Part shown: piece after piece, positions 44,359 to 53,886 of the stretch
Layout: each line of letters begins with the position of its first letter
Numbering within the stretch: the first letter of the stretch is position 1
Assembly (NCBI GenBank): GCA_001916035.1
Contig: MNRQ01000022.1
Location: 34,418 to 98,417 of the forward strand
Direction of reading: 5' to 3'
DNA: 64,000 nucleotides
From: Clostridium sp. 27_14
Lineage (GTDB): Bacteria > Bacillota > Clostridia > TANB77 > CAG-508
The notes under the pieces: model-generated
What the model saw: only the letters and a program-made list of their open reading frames with translations
What the model was told of the DNA's origin: nothing
The model's database searches: none
Program-made: the position numbers and the translations under genes

Positions 44359-46395
44359 ATGAATAATAAAATAATTGCTAGTGGTGTAATTTTAACAATA
44401 TTAGGTATGCAAACTTTACCAGTATTGGGTTATACAAAAGATGAAACAGTTTATACAAAAATGAGAAGTAATGGTGAAAGTTACCAAACAATAGTTAATA
44501 GTCATTTAAAAAATACTGATAATAGTGATGAAATAATAGATTCAAGTATTTTAACAGATATTGAAAATGTGAATGATGATAAAACTTTTTCAAAAGATGG
44601 TAATAAAATGGTTTGGAAAGCTAATAAGAATGACGTATATTATAAAGGTAATACTAATAAAGAATTGCCAGTTGATTGTAAAATAACTTATAAATTAGAT
44701 GGAAATGAAATTTCAGCAGATGATGTTGCAGGAAAATCTGGAAAAGTTGAAATTGTAATTCAATATACAAATAAAGATGAGCATCAAGTTAATATTAATG
44801 GTAAAACAGAAAAAATGTATACACCTTTTGTTGTAATGTTAGGAACTATTATTGATAATACTAAGGCTAGTAATATAACAATATCTTCTGGAAAAGTTGT
44901 TGATAATGGTAAAAATACGATGGTTGTTGGTATGGCTTTACCAGGTATGAAACAAAATTTAGGATTAAATGATTCAGATACAGATATAGACATTCCAGAA
45001 AGTGTTACAATAACTTTAGAAACTACAGATTTTGAAATGGGTAATATTTATTCTTATGTAACTCCAAAAATTTTGGAAGATGCTGATGTTTCAAATTTGG
45101 ATAAATTAGATGAATTATATAGTCAAATGAATTCTTTGCAAAATGCAAGTAACCAAATAGTTAGTGGTGCTACTACTTTAAATGATGGAGCTTCTACTTT
45201 AAATAATAAAACAAGTGAGTTTTCAAATGCAGTTAAAACTTATACACAAGGTGTTAATACTGTAAATGAAAATTATAAGAAGATAGATAGTGGTATTCAA
45301 ACATTAGATGATGGTGTTTCTACATTAAAAAATGGTGCAAGTTCAATTAATAAAGGTGTTAGTGCACTAAGTGCTGGAATATCTAGTTTAAATAAAGGGG
45401 TTACACAAGGAAAGACACAGGCTGTTCAAACCTTAAAGACAAGTAAAGAATCTTTGATAAAAGGAATTGATCAATTAGTTCAAGGTAAAGATAAGGAAAC
45501 TGCAGGAATTAAGCAAGTGGTAGAAAAAGGTAATGAAAGTTTAGGTACTGGAATTAAAAAAAGTGTAAATGGTAGTGTTGATAATGTAAAAAAAGGTATG
45601 AAACAAGTTTTAGATAATGAAAATTTACAATTTACAGATGCTCAAAAAGCTGCTATAAATAAAGTGTTAGCAAATATGGATACAACTAAAATTGATGCTG
45701 GTATAGATTCAGCTGTAAAACAAGCTACAGCTAAAGAAACTGAAACTATAGATAGTATTAATAATAGTAAAGATGGTGTAAAAGCAAATATGCAAAATAT
45801 GAAAACACAAAGTGGAAATCAGTTTGACCAAGGAATATCAGCTATATCAAATGGATTTGATCAAATAGCAGAAGGTACAACTACATTACAAACTTCAGTA
45901 GATAAAGAATTGGCAACAGGTGCTAAACAATTGTACAATGGTACAGAAAACTTAAAACAAGGTAGTTCTACTTTAAAATCTGGTTCAGCACAAATAAAAG
46001 ATGGTGTTAATACTTTATCAACATCAGGTGAACAATTATCACAAGCAAGTAGTCAATTATCAGAAGGTACTTCACAATTAGTTAGTGGAAGTTCTGAATT
46101 AAAGTCAGGTGTTGAACAATTTAATAAAGATGGTGTTAACAAATTGACTGATTTAGTTAATAATAAAGTAAAAGATTTTGAAGCAAGATTGGAAAAAATG
46201 CAAGATTTAGCTAATGAATATAATCAATTTTCTGGTAAAGAAGATAAAGCTCAAGGTACTGTTAAATTTATTATGATGACTGATAAGGTTGAGAAAAAAG
46301 AAAATGCAAATACTACTGAAAGTCAATCAATGACTGGTAAAGAGGTAGAAGAACATACAGATTCTAATAATCAAACTACTACAAGTAGTAAATAA
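44359..46395 (+). CDS. secreted X-X-X-Leu-X-X-Gly heptad-repeat protein (YhgE/Pip-related)
   Basis: This 678-residue protein starts with a signal peptide (IIASGVILTILGMQTLPVLGY, given in part, cut near residue 25). Residues 45-240 form a beta-rich domain, and about 260-620 is a long helix-forming region with LxxG heptads (TTLNDGASTLNN, SSLNKGV, TTLQTS, then ENLKQGSSTLKSG). Such heptads define TIGR03057-type partners of MMPL/YhgE membrane proteins. The C-terminal end is polar without an LPxTG motif or membrane helix. It is in the same operon as the RND exporter, so it probably forms an extracellular stalk or tether for it. The ribosome binding site is AAAGGTTGTG. Confidence 0.8.
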   Translation: MNNKIIASGVILTILGMQTLPVLGYTKDETVYTKMRSNGESYQTIVNSHLKNTDNSDEIIDSSILTDIENVNDDKTFSKDGNKMVWKANKNDVYYKGNTNKELPVDCKITYKLDGNEISADDVAGKSGKVEIVIQYTNKDEHQVNINGKTEKMYTPFVVMLGTIIDNTKASNITISSGKVVDNGKNTMVVGMALPGMKQNLGLNDSDTDIDIPESVTITLETTDFEMGNIYSYVTPKILEDADVSNLDKLDELYSQMNSLQNASNQIVSGATTLNDGASTLNNKTSEFSNAVKTYTQGVNTVNENYKKIDSGIQTLDDGVSTLKNGASSINKGVSALSAGISSLNKGVTQGKTQAVQTLKTSKESLIKGIDQLVQGKDKETAGIKQVVEKGNESLGTGIKKSVNGSVDNVKKGMKQVLDNENLQFTDAQKAAINKVLANMDTTKIDAGIDSAVKQATAKETETIDSINNSKDGVKANMQNMKTQSGNQFDQGISAISNGFDQIAEGTTTLQTSVDKELATGAKQLYNGTENLKQGSSTLKSGSAQIKDGVNTLSTSGEQLSQASSQLSEGTSQLVSGSSELKSGVEQFNKDGVNKLTDLVNNKVKDFEARLEKMQDLANEYNQFSGKEDKAQGTVKFIMMTDKVEKKENANTTESQSMTGKEVEEHTDSNNQTTTSSK

Positions 46396-46420
46396 TGAAT
46401 ATGGTAAAATTACTAAATGT

Positions 46421-46468
46421 AAAAAGGCTAAATTCCAAATGAGTATAAATTGGAATTTAGCCTTTTTT
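46421..46468. terminator. bidirectional terminator
   Basis: AAAAAGGCTAAATTCCAA and TTGGAATTTAGCCTTTTT form a perfect stem with T6 after it. It separates the heptad gene (+) from deoD (-). Confidence 0.85.
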
Positions 46469-46475
46469 GTATGTT

Positions 46476-47204
46476 TTAGTCTTCTATATTTAAACTGCTG
46501 TCTAAAGCTAGTTTTATCATGTTGGTTAAACCATTTTGTCTTTCTTCTGGTGTAGCGATATCTTTTATGAATTTAGAATCAACGACACTCATAAGACAGG
46601 ATGCATTTTTATTTAAAATTTTAGCTACATAAAATAGAGAAAATGCTTCCATTTCAGCTCCATAAGGGTTAAAATTATTAGGTAATCTTTCTAAAAATTT
46701 TGATACATCTGTCATGTAAACATCAAAACAATCTGTGCAAACAGTGTTGCCTTCATATATTTTGATATTTTTTTCATTGGCAGTATTTTTTATAATAGAG
46801 TTTAATTTTTCACTACCAGAAATTTCATGGCATATTTCATTGTTTAGTGTTAGTGCAAAATTGCTTTCAGAAAATACATTTTTAGCTAGTATGATGTCAA
46901 ATAATTTTAATTTTGGTAAGTATCCTCCACATGAACCAATTCTAATAATATTTTGAACATTATAAAATTTAAAAAGTTCATAGGAATAGATTCCCATACT
47001 TGGCATTCCCATTCCAGATGCCATGATTGTTATTTTTTTTCCTTTATAAAATCCAGTGTATGCATACATACCTCTTACTTTGTTTACTAGTTGTGCATTT
47101 TCTAAAAAGTTTTCTGCAATGTATTGAGCTCTTAATGGGTCTCCAGGCATTATTACTGTTGAAGCTATATCATTTAAGTTAGCTTCATTATGTGGTGTAG
47201 GCAT
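46476..47204 (-). CDS. deoD: purine-nucleoside phosphorylase, DeoD type
   Basis: This hexameric nucleoside phosphorylase splits purine (deoxy)nucleosides with phosphate. The family start (TPHNEA), the phosphate loop MPGDPLRAQYIAENF, the GxGMGxPSMGIYSYEL region (GMGMPSMGIYSYEL) and the nucleoside-binding AEMEAF are present. The usual Asp204 region reads VVDSKF where S-D is expected, so base specificity may be altered. The length of 242 residues is near normal. The ribosome binding site GGAGGAAT is in place. It is a single gene between two terminators or gaps. Confidence 0.92.
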   Translation of the reverse strand: MPTPHNEANLNDIASTVIMPGDPLRAQYIAENFLENAQLVNKVRGMYAYTGFYKGKKITIMASGMGMPSMGIYSYELFKFYNVQNIIRIGSCGGYLPKLKLFDIILAKNVFSESNFALTLNNEICHEISGSEKLNSIIKNTANEKNIKIYEGNTVCTDCFDVYMTDVSKFLERLPNNFNPYGAEMEAFSLFYVAKILNKNASCLMSVVDSKFIKDIATPEERQNGLTNMIKLALDSSLNIED

Positions 47205-47472
47205 GATTAATTCCTCCTTTAAAATGTTCTAATAATTGCAAATATTTTAATGTCTTCTTTTGGGTTTTATTTTATATTAGTTTTTTATAAAATGCAAGTA
47301 ATGTTAAGTAAAAATTAAATACAATTTTATAAATTAAATGTATGTGAATTGAAAAAATAAATATAAGTTGTACGATTTATGTAAAAATTTAAGTAGTCTA
47401 TTTTTTTCAATAAAATAATTGCAAAAAACCAATATTTGTGATATAAAGAATAAAGAAAAACGAGGTGAAAAA

Positions 47473-48207
47473 ATGATAAAAGCTTATGCAAAGTCAGATG
47501 TTGGAAAAATAAGAGAAAAAAATGAAGATTATTATTCAATATCTGAGTCATTAGATGAAGTACAATTATATATTTTAGCAGATGGAATGGGAGGTGCTAG
47601 TGGAGGAGAAATTGCTAGCAAACTTGCAGTAGAGAAGGCTAAAAAATATATTTTAAATAATTTTAAAGAAATAGAAAAAGACAAAGAAAGTATAATTCAA
47701 CTTGTTGCAAGTAGTATGGAATATGCTAATATGTGTGTGTATGAGCAAGCACAAGAAAATAAAGAGCTAGAAGGAATGGGTACTACTTTAGAAATAGTTT
47801 TAATATATAATAATAGAGCTTTTATAGGACATATAGGCGATAGTAGAATCTATAGAATAAGAAAAGCAATTATTAGAAAATTAACACAAGATCATAGTTA
47901 TGTGCAAAAATTAGTGAAAGATGGAACAATTACACCAGAGCAGGCAGAAAAACATCCACAAAAAAATATTTTATTAAAGGTTTTGGGATGTAATGCATTT
48001 ATAGAACCAGATGTAATGGTAAAAGGGTTTTTAAAAGAAGATGTTTTAGTTATGTGCTCAGATGGTTTAAGTAATATGGTAACACAAGATGATATATATA
48101 AAATGGCTAGTGGAAATATTGAGCAGGCAACTGTTGATCTTGTGGATAAAGCTAATGAGAATGGTGGATATGATAATATAACAGTTGTTATTATAAAAAA
48201 TATTTAG
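47473..48207 (+). CDS. prpC: PP2C-type serine/threonine phosphatase (PrpC/Stp)
   Basis: This protein phosphatase reverses PrkC phosphorylation. The metal-binding motifs are present: VGKIREKNEDYY, LADGMGGASGGEIAS, GDSRIYRI, LTQDHS, CSDGLSNMV and the last GGYDNITVV. The length of 244 residues is typical. The start is at 47,473 behind GAGGTG; the frame from 47,419 is rejected. It precedes prkC by 57 bases in the widely conserved prpC-prkC-rsgA-rpe order. Confidence 0.94.
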   Translation: MIKAYAKSDVGKIREKNEDYYSISESLDEVQLYILADGMGGASGGEIASKLAVEKAKKYILNNFKEIEKDKESIIQLVASSMEYANMCVYEQAQENKELEGMGTTLEIVLIYNNRAFIGHIGDSRIYRIRKAIIRKLTQDHSYVQKLVKDGTITPEQAEKHPQKNILLKVLGCNAFIEPDVMVKGFLKEDVLVMCSDGLSNMVTQDDIYKMASGNIEQATVDLVDKANENGGYDNITVVIIKNI

Positions 48208-48264
48208 TAAGAATAGTATATAGATTAACCAGTTTGGTAAAAACGAAAGGAATGGAATTTAATA

Positions 48265-50286
48265 TGATGTTAGAGGGAAAACTATTAGGAAACCGTTATG
48301 AAATATTGCAAAAAGTAGGAAATGGTCGGAATGGCCATAGTATATAAGGCAAAAGATGTAGTTTTAAACCGAAATGTAGCAGTAAAGGTATTAAGAGATG
48401 AGTTTACAACAGATAATGAGTTTATACGAAGATTTGAAACAGAGGCTCAATCAGCTGCAAGGCTTACACATCCAAATATAGTTTCTATTTATGATGTAGG
48501 AGTTGATAATGGAATATACTATATAGTTATGGAGCTTATCCAAGGAAAAACTTTGAAAGAAATAATTGTTGAAGAGAATGGGCCATTGCCTTGGAAATGG
48601 TCAATAAATGTAGCTATGCAAATAGCTGCTGCATTAGATATGGCACATAGAAACAACATAATTCATAGAGATATAAAACCACATAATATAATAATTACTG
48701 AAGATGGAGTTGCAAAGGTAACAGATTTTGGTATAGCAAAAGCAGTGTCAAACTCAACAATAACAGCATTTGGAACGACAATAGGATCTGTACATTATTT
48801 TTCACCAGAACATGCTAGAGGGGGATATACTGATGCAAAGTCAGACATATATTCTTTGGGTGTTGTAATGTATGAAATGTTGACTGGTAAAGTTCCTTTT
48901 GATGCGGATACACCTGTGTCTGTTGCGTTAAAGCACATGCAAGAAGAACCTATACCGCCAATAGAATTAAATCCGAATATTCCAGAAGCAGTTAATAAAA
49001 TAATTTTAAAAGCATTGAAAAAAGAGCCAATGCAAAGATATCAAACTAGTATGGAATTATTACAAGATTTGAAAGAAGCTTTGAAAAATCCAGATGGTGA
49101 TTTTGTAGAGGAAAATTATGATGTTACTGCAAGAACTCAAAAAATATCTTTAGAAGATTATGAAAATGCAAAGAATAATCAAAATCGAGGGGATAAAGAG
49201 GAAAAAGGTTTTAAAGGATGGATAAAACAACATAAAAAATTGAGTACTTTTTTAGGATTGGTGTTATTATTCTTTATAGCTTTTAGTGGAACATTAGCTT
49301 TTTATAATTTGACTAAACCTAAAGAAGTTAATTTGCCTAGTGTAGTAGGTTTGACTAGTGAAGAGGCTCAAAAACAAATTGAAGAGGCAAAATTGAAATA
49401 TGAAGTTGATAAGGAAGAGTATAATAAAGATGTTGAAGAAGGACATATAATAAGTCAAGATCCTGCATATTCTGAAAAATATCATTCTGTAAGACAGGGA
49501 AGTACTGTAAAAGTTGTTATAAGTAAAGGAACAGAAAAAGCTATAGTTCCAAAAGTTACAGGTATGTCTCAAGATGATGCAATTAAAGCCTTGGAAGATG
49601 CTAATTTGAAGGCGGAAGTTGTTAGTGAAACTAGTAAGAAAGTTCAAGAGGGTTATGTTATAAGTCAAGAAGTTGATGAAAGTACAGAAGTGGCAGCAGG
49701 TGATACTATAAAAATTCATGTAAGTAGTGGTACAGGAATAAAGCAAATTACAATGGCTAGTGTTATAGGCAAAACAGAAGAACAGGCAAAATCTGAATTA
49801 GAAGGTTTAGGCTTTAAGGTTTCTATTGGGTATGAAGAAAATACTTCAAAAGATAATGGAATTGTATTAAAACAAAGTTTGGAAACTGGTAAAGTAGTTG
49901 ATGAAGGAACTACAGTTACTTTAACAGTAAATAAATTAGCTGAATTAAAAACAGCGAAAATAACAGTAAATGTGAAATCATTATTAAATGGAAAAGTTGA
50001 ATATGAGGAAACAATAGCCAAAAATAATAGTACAACAAATGCAACAAATGGAAATACTAATAGTACAACAGCAACAGAAAAGAAAATAAAAAAAGTTAAA
50101 CTAGAAGTTAAAGTAGAAAATGATACAATTTATTCAGAGACAGTTGATCCAACATCTACAAATATTAATGTAGGTACATCAAAAGGAACAGGAGTGTCTA
50201 ATGTAAAAGTATACATTGATGGAGTATTGAAAAATCAAGGTCAAATAAAATTTAGTGAAGCAAATCCATCTTATATAGCAGAGTAA
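48265..50286 (+). pseudogene. prkC: Ser/Thr protein kinase PrkC with PASTA repeats, frame broken by one extra base
   Basis: The first 21 codons match PrkC (LEGKLLGNRYEILQKVGNG), then an extra C at 48,327 turns GNGGMAIVY into a stop-bound frame; the reading frame from 48,322 continues (GMAIVYKAKD). The rest is complete: VAVKVL catalytic lysine, HRDIKPHN, DFGIAKA, a transmembrane helix near residue 330 and at least three PASTA domains (PSVVGLTSEEA, PKVTGMSQDDA, ASVIGKTEEQA) followed by a Thr/Asn-rich tail. PrkC senses muropeptides. The break lies in the ATP-binding glycine loop, so the protein would be dead as written. An identical type of extra C occurs in the M14 gene, so error is likely. Confidence 0.85.
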
Positions 50287-50295
50287 TGAATGAAA

Positions 50296-50321
50296 AAAGG
50301 AATGGAATTATCCATTCCTTT
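50296..50321. terminator. perfect hairpin between prkC and rsgA
   Basis: AAAGGAATGGA and TCCATTCCTTT pair around an ATTA loop, with only a short T-rich tail. It may attenuate rather than end the prkC transcript. The arms contain AAAGGAATGG, a ribosome-binding-like sequence. Confidence 0.5.
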
Positions 50322-50409
50322 CTGCTAAAATATGTAGTTTACTTTAACAGGTTTATAGGTATCCTTTAATTAAAAACCTAAATATATGATAGAGGAATAA
50401 AATCAAAAA

Positions 50410-51279
50410 ATGCAGGGAGTAATAATAGAAATAGGTTCTAATTTGTACAAAGCAATAAACAAAGAAAATGGGAAAATTTATGAATTAATACCAAGGGGAA
50501 AACTAAAAAAGGAAGAAATAACTCCAGTAGTAGGTGATATGGTAGAATTTAATAATCAAGGGAGTATACAAAGTGTTTTGCCAAGAAATGTGTATATAAA
50601 AAGACCTAAATTAGCAAATATAACACAAATGATATTAGTAGTATCAAGCAAAGATCCCAAACCTGATTTATTACTATTGGATAAGCAAATAGCCTTTGCA
50701 GAATTCTTAAATGTTAAAGTTGTAATAGTATTAAATAAGATTGATTTAGATAAAAAACAACAGATGCAAAAAATTAAAGAAATATATGAGAATATAGGAT
50801 ATAAAGTAATAGAAACACAAGCAAAAGAAAAGTTTGGAATTGATGAATTATGTTATGTAATAAGTAATAATATAAATGCTTTTTCTGGAAATTCTGGTGT
50901 GGGAAAATCAACTTTAATAAATGGGATATTTCAAAAAGAGTTGACTAAAGAAGGAGAAATAAGTCAAAAAAATAAAAGAGGTAAAAATACAACGACAACA
51001 ATAAAACTATATGAAATAGAAAAAAATACATATATAGCAGATACTCCAGGTTTTGCAACTTTTGAAATTTCTGAGATAGAGTCAAAAGATTTGGAAAAAT
51101 ATTTTATAGAATTTAGACCTTTTATTAAGGATTGTGAATTTATAGGGTGTACACACATAAAAGAAGAAAATTGTGGAATAAAACAAGCTGTAAAAGAGGG
51201 GAAAATATCATTAGATAGATATGAACGTTTTTGTAAAATTTATGAACAGCTTAAGGAAGGAGAAAAAAGAAAATGGTAG
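50410..51279 (+). CDS. rsgA: small ribosomal subunit biogenesis GTPase RsgA
   Basis: This circularly permuted GTPase helps mature the 30S subunit. It has an N-terminal OB fold (1-70), the G4 motif LNKIDL, then G1 SGNSGVGKST, G3 DTPGFATF, and a C-terminal zinc knuckle (CEFIGCTHIKEENC). The length of 289 residues is standard. It overlaps rpe by seven bases. The ribosome binding site is weak (GAGGAATAAAATC), with long spacing. Confidence 0.94.
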   Translation: MQGVIIEIGSNLYKAINKENGKIYELIPRGKLKKEEITPVVGDMVEFNNQGSIQSVLPRNVYIKRPKLANITQMILVVSSKDPKPDLLLLDKQIAFAEFLNVKVVIVLNKIDLDKKQQMQKIKEIYENIGYKVIETQAKEKFGIDELCYVISNNINAFSGNSGVGKSTLINGIFQKELTKEGEISQKNKRGKNTTTTIKLYEIEKNTYIADTPGFATFEISEIESKDLEKYFIEFRPFIKDCEFIGCTHIKEENCGIKQAVKEGKISLDRYERFCKIYEQLKEGEKRKW

Positions 51280-51932
51280 AAGTATCAACATCAATATTGT
51301 CTATGCAAAATTCCAAAGAAGCGGAGACTTTTTTAGCATTGGAGAAGGCTAAAACGGATTATTTCCATATAGATGTTATGGATGGAAAATTTGTTGAAAA
51401 AGACACATATAACAAAATGTTAAGTTATGCAGAATATATAAAAAGAATATCAAATTTGCCTTTAGATGTTCATTTAATGGTAAGTAATGTAGAACATGCG
51501 ATTAATGATTTTGAAGTTGTTGAACCTAATATAATAACTTTTCATTACGAGGTTTGTAATAATAAAGAAGAAATTATGAAATATATTAATAAGATAAAAG
51601 AAATTCATTCTAAAGTCGGTATTAGTGTTAAACCTGATACTCCAATAGAAAAAGTATATGAGTTTTTGCCTTATATACATGTTTGCCTTGTTATGACAGT
51701 TGAGCCTGGAAAAGGTGGACAAACAATGCTTTCAGAAATGGTGCAAAAAGTTCAAAAATTAAAACAATATATAGATGAAAATAATTTGGAGGTTGATATT
51801 GAAGTAGATGGTGGGATAAATTTAAGAACTATGGAAAGTGTAAAATCCGCTGGAGCTAATATTTTGGTTTCAGGGTCTGCTATTTTGAAGGCAAGAGATT
51901 ATGGTGAAATTATTAAAGATTTGAAATCTTAA
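51273..51932 (+). CDS. rpe: ribulose-phosphate 3-epimerase
   Basis: This enzyme interconverts ribulose-5-phosphate and xylulose-5-phosphate. Motifs: STSILSMQ, HIDVMDGKFV, PLDVHLMV, MTVEPGKGGQ and VDGGINLRT; the metal-binding histidines and catalytic aspartates of the TIM barrel are conserved. The usual S-L-L-S-A-D-F start is replaced by STSILSMQNSKE, a small change. The length is 219 residues. It overlaps rsgA by seven bases with GGAG upstream. Confidence 0.93.
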   Translation: MVEVSTSILSMQNSKEAETFLALEKAKTDYFHIDVMDGKFVEKDTYNKMLSYAEYIKRISNLPLDVHLMVSNVEHAINDFEVVEPNIITFHYEVCNNKEEIMKYINKIKEIHSKVGISVKPDTPIEKVYEFLPYIHVCLVMTVEPGKGGQTMLSEMVQKVQKLKQYIDENNLEVDIEVDGGINLRTMESVKSAGANILVSGSAILKARDYGEIIKDLKS

Positions 51933-51936
51933 AAAA

Positions 51937-52200
51937 GTGGATATTCTTTTTTATAAAAATGGAATGTTTGAACTTGAGAATTTTAATACAAATGATATTC
52001 CGGAAATGCAGTTGGATCAAGATATCTTTAATTTGCTATGTGAAGACGAGACAGCAGAAGAGTTGTCAATAAAAGCAATTAAGCAAATTGTTAGATTGGA
52101 GCAGATTTTGCAATGGTTTTCTACCAATCAATTAAGTTATGAAATTACGTTTGAAGCAGAAGAAATGCAAAAAGTGTTTGAAAAGATTCATAAAATTTGA
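51937..52200 (+). CDS. small protein after rpe, unknown
   Basis: This 87-residue acidic protein follows rpe by four bases. GTG at 51,937 is the likely start, although no good ribosome binding site precedes it; translational coupling from rpe is possible. The sequence is helical and charged (SIKAIKQIVRLEQILQWFS near residue 44). No family is recognised. The frame may begin later at ATG 51,964. Codons look like those of rpe, so it is probably real. Confidence 0.45.
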   Translation: MDILFYKNGMFELENFNTNDIPEMQLDQDIFNLLCEDETAEELSIKAIKQIVRLEQILQWFSTNQLSYEITFEAEEMQKVFEKIHKI

Positions 52201-52253
52201 ATTATTAAAAGCTAATTGTACAAAATGATAACAAAATAATATAATTAACCAAG

Positions 52254-52278
52254 CGCTCTTGTATATTTTACAAGAGCG
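52254..52278. terminator. hairpin after the rpe operon
   Basis: CGCTCTTGTA pairs perfectly with TACAAGAGCG around a five-base loop. It is not followed by a T-run. Confidence 0.5.
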
Positions 52279-52322
52279 TGAATTTAGTGTAAGAAAATGT
52301 ATTTTAAATGGTAAAAATTATG

Positions 52323-52351
52323 TTGACTTTAATGATGGCGTTTGGTATAAT
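52323..52351 (+). promoter_or_regulatory. sigma-A type promoter of the small membrane gene
   Basis: TTGACT (52,323-52,328) and TATAAT (52,346-52,351) are 17 bases apart, 78 bases before the start codon at 52,429. A TCCAAT/ATTGGA hairpin lies in the leader. Confidence 0.7.
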
Positions 52352-52428
52352 AGTTATTGTAAATGTAAATTATGTTATCCAATGTGCGAATGTAAATTGG
52401 ATAGAGTATTCCTAAGTAGGAGGAGCTT

Positions 52429-52611
52429 ATGATTAAATTTAAAATTAAGTTAAAAAATTGGTACTTTCATGGAGGAGTAGATAAAGTAGCAGCTTTTTTA
52501 TTGGGTGTTGCTTTAGGAAAAAAAAGCTCATTAATAGCAATTATTTCTGTTGCAACTTTGATTCCTTATTATTATAAGGGATATAAAATTTCAAAGTTAC
52601 TTGATAGATAA
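52429..52611 (+). CDS. small basic membrane-associated protein, unknown
   Basis: This 60-residue protein has a strong promoter and ribosome binding site (TAGGAGGAGCTT). The N-terminus is basic (KFKIKLKNW), followed by one hydrophobic helix at about 20-47 (AFLLGVALGKKSSLIAIISVATLIPYYY, in two parts) and a basic C-terminus. The well-formed control signals suggest real expression. The function is unknown. Confidence 0.6.
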   Translation: MIKFKIKLKNWYFHGGVDKVAAFLLGVALGKKSSLIAIISVATLIPYYYKGYKISKLLDR

Positions 52612-52629
52612 TGTAAGTGCTGAAAAAGC

Positions 52630-52671
52630 AAAGAACAGTATGAAATTTTTTATACTGTTCTTTGTTTTTTT
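52630..52671. terminator. terminator overlapping a minus-strand micro-gene
   Basis: AAAGAACAGTAT pairs with ATACTGTTCTTT, followed by T7. It lies at the 3' end of the Cys-rich gene at 52,650-52,796 and may serve both strands. Confidence 0.75.
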
Positions 52672-52796
52672 GATACGAATGGAATATAATAGGCACATTC
52701 TGAGTTAGGAGATAAATTGGTCATAGCAATAATATGGTAAGAACATTTACCATCTCTTTGATAAATGCAATTGGCAGAACAATTAATATTTGTCAA
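52650..52796 (-). CDS. 48-residue Cys-rich protein (DUF1540-like)
   Basis: This micro-gene has a TTG start (complement of 52,794-52,796) behind TAGGAAGTG, spacing 5, and codes for a 48-residue protein with cysteines spaced C-x3-C-x7-C-x15-C (NCSANCIYQ, then GKCSYHII and ECAYYIPF). Such small Cys proteins are common in Clostridia (often misnamed hydroxymyristoyl-ACP dehydratase or DUF1540), are usually sporulation- or metal-related, and are easily missed. It overlaps the convergent terminator. The function is unknown. Confidence 0.6.
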   Translation of the reverse strand: MTNINCSANCIYQRDGKCSYHIIAMTNLSPNSECAYYIPFVSKKQRTV

Positions 52797-52880
52797 AAAA
52801 TCACTTCCTAATTTAAAATATACAAATATTATGTGTAAAATATTAAGTTTTATGCATAAAATAAATTAATGAGCACATAG

Positions 52881-52916
52881 AAAAAAGTTGAAGTTTAAAT
52901 TTAGTTCAACTTTTTT
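52881..52916. terminator. terminator after nth
   Basis: AAAAAAGTTGAA pairs with TTCAACTTTTTT around a 12-base loop. Runs on both sides suit either direction; nth lies on the minus strand to the right. Confidence 0.7.
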
Positions 52917-52959
52917 CTAAAAATAGTATTATTTGTTTTTTTGATTTTTATGCCAATAA

Positions 52960-53601
52960 TTAAGAATGTTTGGTTTTGTTATAAGATTTGCAATAATTTT
53001 TTATTGTACATGATTCACATTTAGGCTTTCTGGCAATACAAGTATTTCTTCCGTGCCAAACAAATAAGTGATTAACAGAACCAAGATAATCTTTTGGTAA
53101 TAATTTTAATAAATCTTTTTCTATTTTTTCAGGGTCTTTTTCTTTAGAAAGTCCAGTTAGATTTGAAATTCTTTTTGCATGTGTGTCAACAGCAATTCCA
53201 TTAGCAATTCCATAAACTTCTAATAGAATAACATTAGCAGATTTTCTGCCAACTCCAGCAAGAGTAAGTAAATCATTCATGTTATTAGGTACAATTCCAT
53301 TGTATTTGTCTAGGATTTGTTGGGCACAAAGTTTTATGTTTTTTGCTTTGTTTTTATAAAACCCACAGGGATGAATAATTTTTTCTAGTTTTTTTATATC
53401 TATATTTGCATAATCTTCGATTGTTTTGCATTGCTTAAATAATTCAGGAGTTGTTTTATTTACTCTTTCGTCTGTACATTGTGCTGATAGCATAACTGCA
53501 ACAACCATTTCAAAGGGGGTGGTAAAATCTAGGCTACATGTTGCATCAGGATATGTTTGGCATAAAATATCAATAATTTTTTTTGCATTTTGTTTTGTCA
53601 T
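52960..53601 (-). CDS. nth: endonuclease III
   Basis: This DNA glycosylase/AP lyase removes oxidised pyrimidines. It has the helix-hairpin-helix LAGVGRKSANVIL with catalytic Lys, the VDTHAKRI segment with catalytic Asp, and the [4Fe-4S] cluster ligands C-x6-C-x2-C-x5-C (CIARKPKCESCTIKNYC). The length of 213 residues is normal. The start is the complement of 53,599-53,601 with AAAGGAATG upstream. It is monocistronic. Confidence 0.94.
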   Translation of the reverse strand: MTKQNAKKIIDILCQTYPDATCSLDFTTPFEMVVAVMLSAQCTDERVNKTTPELFKQCKTIEDYANIDIKKLEKIIHPCGFYKNKAKNIKLCAQQILDKYNGIVPNNMNDLLTLAGVGRKSANVILLEVYGIANGIAVDTHAKRISNLTGLSKEKDPEKIEKDLLKLLPKDYLGSVNHLFVWHGRNTCIARKPKCESCTIKNYCKSYNKTKHS

Positions 53602-53886
53602 AAAAATTTCATTCCTTTCTCGTTTGGCAAAAATATGTATATATCAATAAATTGAAAATATTATTGTATTTGATATTTTTTAGCATGTTCATTTTTTTAT
53701 TTTCTTTGATTGATGTGTGTTCTATAAAAATAGTATAATATTTTTTTATAATAGTCAATAGTTTTACATAAATAGGAACAAATAATAAAATTGGGAATAA
53801 AATATAATAAAAAAGATTTGCTACAGTATGATTGAATAGCATTTAGATAAGTATAAATAATTATTATTTGTGAAGGGAGGAATAGC

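Noticed and set aside
48265..50286. Programmed frameshifting in prkC
   Set aside because: No slippery heptamer or downstream pseudoknot is evident at 48,327, and the same T-C-GG insertion in the M14 gene argues for a shared fault rather than a coding device.
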